DNA of 5,665 bases. It comes from Pseudomonadota bacterium (GTDB lineage Bacteria > Bdellovibrionota > Bdellovibrionia > Bdellovibrionales > JAEYZS01). Shown here in pieces: positions 1-4,793 of this stretch (position 1 is the stretch's first letter; each line of letters opens with the position of its first letter). The notes beneath the pieces were generated by a model. It was not told where the DNA came from. It worked only from the letters and a program-made list of their open reading frames with translations, and searched no databases. Location of the stretch: positions 1 through 5,665 of the forward strand of contig JAEYZS010000071.1 in NCBI GenBank assembly GCA_023427925.1, written 5' to 3'. Position numbers and translations under genes: made by a program.

Positions 1-395
<395 letters not shown>

Positions 396-614
396 TTATT
401 CCGCAGGTTTAAAATCCGCAGTGACTGGATTACCGTTGGCATCAAGGCCTGTCAGAATTTTTACTTTTTGCTCAGCTTGACTCAAGTGTGATTGGCACTC
501 TTTTGTGAGCCTCACACCTTCTTCAAAAAGTTTTAAGGATTCATCGAGTTCAAGCTCTCCTTGTTCCATTTTTTTTACGATTTCTTCTAGTCTTTTTAGT
601 TTGTTTTCAAACAT
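396..614 (-). CDS. xseB: Exodeoxyribonuclease VII small subunit
   Basis: This is the small subunit of exonuclease VII, which together with XseA degrades single-stranded DNA to oligonucleotides in the cytoplasm. The 72-aa protein has the usual XseB size (about 80 aa in E. coli). It shows the family signature: an N-terminal helical hairpin with F2, L6, LEEIVKKMEQGEL (residues 8-20), LDESLKLFEEGVRLTKEC (residues 23-40) and a following helix LSQAEQKVKIL. XseB helices pack on the XseA coiled coil. A clear Shine-Dalgarno sequence, AAAAGGA, lies at about 622-628 and overlaps the xseA stop codon, 8 nt or so before the ATG, so translation is probably coupled to xseA. The C-terminal end (residues 57-72) is a polar tail. 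The TAA stop at 398-396 is in the same frame as the ispA start. Confidence 0.97.
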   Translation of the reverse strand: MFENKLKRLEEIVKKMEQGELELDESLKLFEEGVRLTKECQSHLSQAEQKVKILTGLDANGNPVTADFKPAE

Positions 615-627
615 ATCTTCGTCCTTT

Positions 628-1887
628 TTAATTCTTTTTTACTTCAGCAACTATCTTGCCCTTTAATAATTGAATATTGATCTCGTCACCAACTTTAATT
701 TGAGTGGATTCTTTCAATACACCGCCTTTAGAATCTTTCACGATGGCATAACCTCTATCCAAAACCTTAAGGGGGCTCAAAGAATCTAAAACTGAAGCCC
801 ATCTAACAAATTGTTGCGTTTTAAAAGTGATATTTTTTTGAACAGCATTTTGGATACGACCCGACAGATCATCCACCTTTAACATCAAGTCCTGAAGTTT
901 TCTCTTTGGATCTACCAATTGTCTTTGAACGTGAATAAGCTTTTGCCTGTCCATTTGAATTTTCTTGTTCATACATTGGCGAAGCGCTTTGAAGTGTAAT
1001 GATATCTTGTCGATCAAATCTGAAGTATTTCTAGAAATGAGCTCTGCCGCTGCCGATGGAGTTGGAGCGCGAAGATCTGCTACAAAGTCCGCGATGGTAA
1101 AATCAATTTCGTGTCCGACCGCCGAGACTGTTGGGATCTTTGAGGCGGCGATTGCTCTCGCCACCGGTTCTTCGTTAAAGGCCCACATATCTTCGATCGA
1201 ACCACCGCCGCGACCAACGATCATTACGTCAAAATTGCCAACTTGGTTTGCAATCTCGATCGCTTTTACAATTTCGCGTGTAGCTTGAACCCCTTGTACG
1301 GCGCACGGGAATATTGTGACCTCCAAGTTTTTCATTCGGCGGCCGAGGACATTTAGCATATCACGAATTGCAGCCCCAGTTGGCGAAGTTACAATAGCAA
1401 CTCTTTGGGCAAACTCTGGAATCGGGCGTTTTTTAGAAGGATCAAATAATCCTTCCTTTTGAAGCTTGGCCTTGAGTTGCTCGTAGGCAATTTGTAGCGC
1501 GCCAACTCCGACAGGCTCCATCACCTCACACATAATCTGATAGGAACCGCGAGGCTCATACACTGTGACTTTACCCCGAACGAGAACTTCCATACCGTCA
1601 GTAGGCTTAAATTTTACATGTCGATTAAAGCCCTTAAACATGACCGCACTGATTTGTGCCTTGTCATCTTTTAAGCTGAAATAAAAGTGTCCAGAAGAAT
1701 GGGGTTTGAAATTGGAAATTTCGCCCTTGATCCAAATAAGAGGAAATTCGCCCTCCAATTGATCTTTGATTGCGCGATTGAGTTCGTTTACAGAGTAGAC
1801 TTTTGCAGATTCTGTCTGTTCGTCAGAACCTTCCTCTGCGTCAAATTCTTCTAAGCTTAGTTGGTTGAAATTAGACATATCTGCCAT
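628..1887 (-). CDS. xseA: Exodeoxyribonuclease VII large subunit
   Basis: This is the catalytic subunit of exonuclease VII, a metal-independent single-strand-specific DNA exonuclease used in mismatch repair and general DNA repair. In 419 aa it shows an acidic N-terminal extension (residues 12-27); an OB-fold nucleic-acid binding domain (about 30-126, with WIKGEISNF, SGHFYFSLKDD and YEPRGSYQI); the catalytic domain with VAIVTSPTGAAIRD (163-176), GRGGGSIEDMWAFNEE (225-240) and SAVGHEIDFTIADFVADLRAPTPSAAAE (255-282); a coiled-coil region (about 287-368); and the C-terminal LSPLKVLDRGYAIV motif (370-383). The coiled coil is some 45 residues shorter than in E. coli XseA (456 aa). Two ATG starts are possible, at 1887-1885 and 1878-1876. 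Neither has a convincing Shine-Dalgarno sequence, and a promoter just upstream predicts an almost leaderless mRNA, which favours the first. First gene of the xseA-xseB-ispA unit. Confidence 0.98.
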   Translation of the reverse strand: MADMSNFNQLSLEEFDAEEGSDEQTESAKVYSVNELNRAIKDQLEGEFPLIWIKGEISNFKPHSSGHFYFSLKDDKAQISAVMFKGFNRHVKFKPTDGMEVLVRGKVTVYEPRGSYQIMCEVMEPVGVGALQIAYEQLKAKLQKEGLFDPSKKRPIPEFAQRVAIVTSPTGAAIRDMLNVLGRRMKNLEVTIFPCAVQGVQATREIVKAIEIANQVGNFDVMIVGRGGGSIEDMWAFNEEPVARAIAASKIPTVSAVGHEIDFTIADFVADLRAPTPSAAAELISRNTSDLIDKISLHFKALRQCMNKKIQMDRQKLIHVQRQLVDPKRKLQDLMLKVDDLSGRIQNAVQKNITFKTQQFVRWASVLDSLSPLKVLDRGYAIVKDSKGGVLKESTQIKVGDEINIQLLKGKIVAEVKKN

Positions 1888-1888
1888 C

Positions 1889-1924
1889 TGACAGGAAAGT
1901 ATTTACAGAGCGGTGGAGTGTCAA
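1889..1924 (-). promoter_or_regulatory. Predicted sigma70-type promoter of xseA operon
   Basis: On the minus strand a perfect -35 box TTGACA (1924-1919) is followed by a 17-nt spacer and TACTTT (1901-1896), a weak -10 box. The expected transcription start is near 1889, only two bases before the first xseA ATG at 1887. It lies downstream of the U tract that ends the 6S RNA, so the xseA operon need not rely on readthrough from that gene. The -10 match is only 3 of 6, so this remains a prediction. Confidence 0.5.
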
Positions 1925-1948
1925 TGTTTAAGGTCGATCTCGTAAAAT

Positions 1949-1974
1949 AAAAAAAAAGATGGCTCGCTGCTACC
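1949..1974 (-). terminator. 3' end / intrinsic terminator of 6S RNA
   Basis: On the minus strand a run of nine T residues (1957-1949) follows the 3' arm of the 6S closing stem. Locally, GGTAGC (1974-1969) and GCCATC (1963-1958) can also pair around a 5-nt loop AGCGA, with one mismatch and one G-U pair. The stem and U tract together look like a factor-independent terminator that sets the 6S RNA 3' end. The local hairpin alone is only moderately stable. Confidence 0.6.
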
Positions 1975-2125
1975 TGAATAACGACCCGTTTTTAATAAGT
2001 GGTAGGCTGTGTAACGACTTTAGGCTTCTCAATACAAGTTGAGCTTGCACACCATCGCTAAGAACTGCCCCCTAATCAATAAAACTTGTAGGGTCGTTTA
2101 TTGCTATAACAACAAACCATCCAAT
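1950..2125 (-). ncRNA. ssrS: 6S RNA
   Basis: 6S RNA binds the housekeeping sigma70-RNA polymerase holoenzyme by mimicking an open promoter and lowers transcription in stationary phase. Read on the minus strand, the ends pair over 16 consecutive positions (2121-2106 with 1958-1973, G-U pairs included). A 3x3 internal loop follows, then an 11-bp stem with one bulge (2102-2091 with 1977-1987). Inside is a large bubble. The apical part matches E. coli 6S RNA in both structure and sequence: GC, AAG, stem CTCAA/TTGAG (2043-2039 and 2032-2028) with loop CTTGTA, then AA, GCC and TAAA. E. coli has GC, AUG, CUCGG/CCGAG, AA, GCC, UUAAA. The neighbouring stem AGCGAT/GTCGTT corresponds to CGCGGUU/AACUGCG in E. 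coli. The length of about 175 nt fits (184 in E. coli). It has its own promoter and U tract. The 5' end is inferred from the promoter. It is located next to xseA, not beside zapA/ygfA as in Gammaproteobacteria. Confidence 0.87.
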
Positions 2126-2131
2126 ACCCCT

Positions 2132-2159
2132 ATAATACCACCGAATATCGGACTGACAA
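2132..2159 (-). promoter_or_regulatory. Promoter of 6S RNA
   Basis: On the minus strand, TTGTCA (2159-2154) and TATTAT (2137-2132) are separated by 16 nt. Each differs by one base from the sigma70 consensus. The predicted start near 2125 gives an RNA whose GATGG (2121-2117) pairs with the CCATC just before the terminal U tract, which supports the placement. The DNA upstream (about 2160-2200) is very rich in A and T, as expected for an UP element at a strongly expressed gene. Confidence 0.65.
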
Positions 2160-2276
2160 ACAAAACAATATCGCTCAATAAAAAAATAATTTTTATGGAG
2201 TTTTATTCAATCCTAAATAGGATTTTTAGCTTTGAGACTTGACATTATACTGGATTTTGGAAAAAAGAGTTTTGGC
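2160..2276. other. AT-rich spacer between 6S RNA promoter and small membrane protein gene
   Basis: No protein gene is supported here. The stretch is strongly AT-rich. It contains a perfect short inverted repeat AATCCT-AAAT-AGGATT (2209-2224), followed on the plus strand by a few T residues, and an isolated TATAAT on the minus strand (2249-2244) with no good -35 box. The hairpin could be a weak terminator or have no function, and the TATAAT could be a second, distal 6S promoter. Neither can be decided from the sequence. Confidence 0.4.
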
Positions 2277-2498
2277 CTATAAGTTGCTATACCAGATGTT
2301 TTGAAGCGACCAAAATGATCCCACAACGAGACATAGTAGCCCCAAATAACGATGGCCTATGAAGTTCATATACATAGTTTTTGGCAGTCTTTGTTCCGCG
2401 AGTTTCAAAAAAAATTCTGAGTTTAAAATAAGAGTCATGATGAGTCCGTATCCAAAAACTATGAATGGAAAAACCATGTCTAATTCTCTGTATGTCAT
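2277..2498 (-). CDS. Small two-helix membrane protein, unknown function
   Basis: I do not recognise this family. The protein of about 73 aa has two hydrophobic segments, VFPFIVFGYGLIMTLILN (about residues 9-26 from this start) and YLGLLCLVVGSFWSLQNIW (about 51-69). They are joined by a short amphipathic, positively charged linker (FFLKLAEQRLPKTMYMNFIGHR), which suggests an inner-membrane helical hairpin. Start choice is uncertain. GTG at 2501, ATG at 2498 and ATG at 2476 are all in frame. The last would begin directly at the first membrane segment and has AGAGAA about 8 nt upstream; the first two have no Shine-Dalgarno sequence. An extended -10 promoter lies just upstream. The composition (aromatic residues at membrane edges, conserved-looking GHR and WSLQNIW) is that of a real protein, not a random frame. 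Confidence 0.7.
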   Translation of the reverse strand: MTYRELDMVFPFIVFGYGLIMTLILNSEFFLKLAEQRLPKTMYMNFIGHRYLGLLCLVVGSFWSLQNIWYSNL

Positions 2499-2518
2499 CA
2501 CTATTGATCGGCGCTATG

Positions 2519-2548
2519 ATTATACCACTTGAATGAAAGTAGACTTTC
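2519..2548 (-). promoter_or_regulatory. Extended -10 promoter with overlapping palindrome
   Basis: On the minus strand, TGGTATAAT (2527-2519) is a perfect -10 hexamer with the extended TGn motif. There is no good -35 box. The -35 zone is instead occupied by a palindrome, GAAAGT-CT-ACTTTC (2548-2535), flanked by CCAC and GTGG. The start is expected near 2512, a short leader before the small membrane protein gene. The palindrome might be a repressor or activator site; that part is inference. Confidence 0.55.
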
Positions 2549-2556
2549 GTGGGGAA

Positions 2557-2877
2557 CTATTTTGTTCCAAAGCTTTGTGTTGAAGTCGACCCACCTACAT
2601 CTCTAAAATCACCAGCTTGACCTCCCGTCCGAATTTCTACGAACCCTCCGGGTCTAGGTTTTGGCTTTCGAGCTCTGACGATGGGCTTGCTTGGCTTGGG
2701 TAACTCCGGCGCTACAATTGGATTTGTGTTGTCAAATAGCGCTGCTGGAGATTTTGATTTGGGTGGCTCTTTATAGATGTAATCGTCGTTGTAATAGGAC
2801 CCGTCCTCGTAATGGATTTGTGCAATCGAATTGATTGAAAAAATCACCATCAAAATAAATATTACGATTTTGAGCAT
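2557..2877 (-). CDS. Small exported Pro/Lys/Gly-rich protein, unknown function
   Basis: I do not recognise this family. The start is taken as ATG at 2877, giving 106 aa that begin with a clean signal peptide: K3, hydrophobic IVIFILMVIFSI, then NSIA with predicted cleavage before Q20. The frame stays open to a TTG at 2904, but that would put an odd MRRWCRYVT segment in front of the signal peptide. After cleavage there is a Tyr/Asp-rich part (residues 22-38, HYEDGSYYNDDYIY), a Pro/Lys/Arg-rich basic part (about 53-76) and a Gly/Ser/Thr-rich tail (77-106). There is no lipobox and no membrane segment besides the signal, so it is probably periplasmic or secreted and partly disordered. No strong Shine-Dalgarno sequence is seen. 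It ends 56 nt or so before the next gene on the same strand and is divergent from the large coiled-coil protein gene. Confidence 0.68.
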   Translation of the reverse strand: MLKIVIFILMVIFSINSIAQIHYEDGSYYNDDYIYKEPPKSKSPAALFDNTNPIVAPELPKPSKPIVRARKPKPRPGGFVEIRTGGQAGDFRDVGGSTSTQSFGTK

Positions 2878-2994
2878 AGTTACGTATCGGCACCAACGTC
2901 TCAAAACTAGACCCTAAAATTAAATAAAATCAAAGTCCAGAAACATACGGATTTGTTTGGGTTTTCCGCTGTTAGGAGTAACATAAAAGAGGTG

Positions 2995-3003
2995 TGCTTT
3001 AAT
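2995..3003 (+). promoter_or_regulatory. Possible extended -10 promoter of coiled-coil protein gene
   Basis: TGCTTTAAT has the TGn extension and a -10 hexamer matching the consensus at 5 of 6 positions. There is no recognisable -35 box. The expected start near 3010 would give a leader of about 45 nt that contains the hairpin at 3026-3040. Confidence 0.35.
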
Positions 3004-3025
3004 TAAATGTCAAAGACTTAAGTAT

Positions 3026-3040
3026 GGCTCATTTTGAGCC
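3026..3040 (+). promoter_or_regulatory. Leader hairpin upstream of coiled-coil protein gene
   Basis: GGCTCA-TTT-TGAGCC is a perfect 6-bp stem with a 3-nt loop, 15 nt before the ATG at 3055 and just ahead of the probable ribosome binding site GGGAA (3046-3050). It could stabilise the leader or influence initiation. There is no U tract after it, so it is not a terminator. Confidence 0.4.
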
Positions 3041-3054
3041 GATATGGGAATGCT

Positions 3055-4704
3055 ATGAAAAATTCTATTCTATTTATTTTTGCGTTTTTAATTTCATCGA
3101 TTTTTTTAAGTGAAGTGCGAGCACAAGAGTTTCGTGGAAACTCCGCTTCTACTATTCAAAGAAAAATTTCAAATTGTCTACAAAATGGATCCACTGGCTC
3201 GCAATGCACTAACAATACTTTACGCCAACTCTGCTCGGGCGCTCCCAATCGTAGCAATTGCCTTTCTCTCGGAACTAGATTTATTCAAAACAACGTAAAA
3301 GTTTCTGCAAGCGCAACTTCTTCGAGTTCTAATCGTAGTCAGTCTTCGCGCTCAAACAGATCGAGAGCGTCAGCACCGGCACAAACAAGAGCGACTTCAT
3401 CGGCTAATACTCAACCAGCTCCAATGGCTTCTGAGCAAGTGGCCTCAGAAACTCGCTCAGTTGCTTCAAGTGGAAATGCTTGCGCATCTACACAGCCAGT
3501 CCTTGCAAATAACTTTGGCGGCTGGGCAGCAGCTGCTAATCCTTATTCAGAAAACGCGATTAAGTCAAATTCCAGTAAACGAAATACAGCAATCAAGAAG
3601 GCCCTTAGACAATGTCAAAAAGACGGCGAAGACGGAAGCAAGGAACTTTCATCTCCTGTAACCTATCCTGAACTGGATGGCTGCGGAGTTGAAGTCGAAA
3701 GGACAATCGCGACTTGTGAGGACGCAAACACATTAGCTGAGGAACATCTAGACAAAGACGCTGCCGAAAAATGCGTCGAAGCTTTTGAAAAATTTAAAGA
3801 CAAAGTGGATGAAAAAAGTAGCACTGCTGAAGATGACTTGAAAGAGCTACAAGAAGCAAAGATCGAAGCAATGGACAAATCTCAGGAAGATACTTTGCGA
3901 CTCCAAGAAGATTTAGATAAGGCCACCCAAGCTTATGAAGCTGCGGTACAAGAGTACAATAAAGAAATTCAAGAACTCACTGAACAACTAGATGAAAAGT
4001 CCAAAGCTAAAGTCAATGAATTCAGTGCTGCTGTTAAAGAAAGAGATCAGATTCTTAAAACCAAACTGCCACAGCTCAACATGATGCTGAGGAATGAACA
4101 AAACAAATGTAAAAACGATGCCGAACAAGGATACGCTAAATATGTGGCCGAGCTTAGAAAGGCTTTAAAGGCAAGCGGAAAGCAAGTTAACTTAAACAAA
4201 CTCAAGGGTGACTTTAAACTCTACCACTCTGAATGCGTTTCAAACGCAAACACCTCATATCAGTCTCAACTTGAAGCCCTTCTGAGTGATGAAGCGGAAA
4301 TAAATAGAAAAATTCAGCAACTAAAGACGGAAGTCGAAAATATTGCTGGCATGGAAAAGCTTCAAAAAGAAAGTCAACTCGGCCAAAAGCTTCAGTTGGT
4401 TTACCAACGTACTGAAAGCGAAAAACAAAGAATTCAGCAGGATATGCAGCGAGTTTCTACAACAGCAAGACAAAAAATCGACGTAATCGAAGCTCAAATT
4501 CGCGCTCTTAAAGAGCGCGTGGCAAGCGGAGATTTCTCAGGAAACAGAAACTCTCCTCCGACTTGGACTCATAAATGCTGTGAAGGCGAAGGAAGATCTG
4601 CAACAATTAAAGCGTCTATTTCGTGGTATAAAGGCGGACTGCCTCCGGCAACCCAGTGCCGATCAGCTACAAGTGGCCGCTCGAATTCACGGAGTAAAAG
4701 ATAG
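3055..4704 (+). CDS. Exported Ser-rich/coiled-coil protein, unknown function, probable C-terminal frameshift
   Basis: I do not recognise this family. The start is taken as ATG at 3055, with GGGAA 5 nt or so upstream. A TTG at 3034 is in frame but sits inside a hairpin and would spoil the signal peptide. The 549-aa reading has a signal peptide (residues 1-23, cleavage after VRA before Q24) without a lipobox. Next comes a small region with four Cys (41, 51, 60, 69), a Ser/Arg/Ala low-complexity linker (about 83-140), a short part with GGWAAAANPY (155-164), a region with Cys 187, 210, 221 and 240, and a long charged Glu/Lys/Gln coiled coil (about 225-490). The many Cys suggest disulfides in the periplasm. 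From about residue 496 the character changes to a basic, Pro/Cys-rich tail, while the +1 frame continues with helical sequence to 4741. The real C-terminus is therefore probably the other frame, giving about 560 aa. Confidence 0.8.
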   Translation: MKNSILFIFAFLISSIFLSEVRAQEFRGNSASTIQRKISNCLQNGSTGSQCTNNTLRQLCSGAPNRSNCLSLGTRFIQNNVKVSASATSSSSNRSQSSRSNRSRASAPAQTRATSSANTQPAPMASEQVASETRSVASSGNACASTQPVLANNFGGWAAAANPYSENAIKSNSSKRNTAIKKALRQCQKDGEDGSKELSSPVTYPELDGCGVEVERTIATCEDANTLAEEHLDKDAAEKCVEAFEKFKDKVDEKSSTAEDDLKELQEAKIEAMDKSQEDTLRLQEDLDKATQAYEAAVQEYNKEIQELTEQLDEKSKAKVNEFSAAVKERDQILKTKLPQLNMMLRNEQNKCKNDAEQGYAKYVAELRKALKASGKQVNLNKLKGDFKLYHSECVSNANTSYQSQLEALLSDEAEINRKIQQLKTEVENIAGMEKLQKESQLGQKLQLVYQRTESEKQRIQQDMQRVSTTARQKIDVIEAQIRALKERVASGDFSGNRNSPPTWTHKCCEGEGRSATIKASISWYKGGLPPATQCRSATSGRSNSRSKR

Positions 4705-4741
4705 CTTCGTCGCAGCGCCACAACAGCATGTGATTTTTTAA
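4532..4741 (+). pseudogene. Out-of-frame continuation (+1 frame) of the coiled-coil protein
   Basis: In the frame one base ahead of the gene at 3055, the sequence reads ISQETETLLRLGLINAVKAK, then an amphipathic helix with EDLQQLKRLFRGIKADC, then QLQVAARIHGVKDSFVAAP and QQHVIF before TAA at 4739-4741. This looks like a normal protein end, with ordinary codons and a heptad-like pattern that carries on the upstream coiled coil. The annotated frame over the same bases gives a basic, Pro/Cys-rich tail with no pattern. There is no plausible separate start with a ribosome binding site. I infer one extra base (or two missing) between about 4525 and 4560, either a real mutation or a sequencing error. 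Confidence 0.6.
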
Positions 4742-4760
4742 GCTAACCGTACCTTTTTTT

Positions 4761-4793
4761 GCTCATAAGAGTTAAACTTTATTTCTTATGAGC
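4761..4793 (+). repeat. 10-bp inverted repeat covering the PBP1A start codon
   Basis: GCTCATAAGA (4761-4770) and TCTTATGAGC (4784-4793) are perfect reverse complements separated by 13 nt. The second arm contains the ATG at 4788-4790. A run of seven T residues (4754-4760) directly precedes the first arm. With T upstream and no T tract downstream, this does not look like a terminator for either strand. As DNA it could be an operator; as RNA it would hide the start codon in a stem. Confidence 0.7.

Noticed and set aside
965..1288. Plus-strand open frame of 107 codons
   Set aside because: It is fully antisense to the conserved catalytic region of xseA; a shadow frame.
2039..2242. Plus-strand open frame of 67 codons
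   Set aside because: It starts with TTG without a ribosome binding site, has low-complexity Asn/Ile/Lys content from AT-rich DNA, and runs antisense through the 6S RNA and its promoter.
2239..2250. Plus-strand TTGACA followed by TTATAC
   Set aside because: The two boxes are adjacent with no spacer, nothing like a -10 box lies 17 nt downstream, and no plus-strand gene follows.
2878..2904. TTG start at 2904 for the 106-aa exported protein
   Set aside because: It would add nine residues rich in Arg/Trp/Cys before a clean signal peptide that begins at ATG 2877.
3019..3045. Sigma28-like promoter (GCCGATAT with TAAG 15 nt upstream)
   Set aside because: The -10-like box matches well but is formed by one arm of the hairpin, the -35 part is poor, and the start would fall too close to the ATG.
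3034..3054. TTG start at 3034 for the coiled-coil protein
   Set aside because: It lies inside a 6-bp hairpin, lacks a Shine-Dalgarno sequence, and adds residues before an otherwise normal signal peptide that begins at ATG 3055.
3663..3878. Minus-strand Ser-rich open frame inside the coiled-coil gene
   Set aside because: The Ser/Phe richness is the complement of Glu/Lys-rich codons on the coding strand; a shadow frame. The plus-strand frames at 3110-3298 and 3461-3661 are shadows for the same reason.
4761..4793. Inverted repeat as terminator of the coiled-coil gene
   Set aside because: No T tract follows the stem on either strand; the T run is on the wrong side, and the second arm includes the next gene's start codon.
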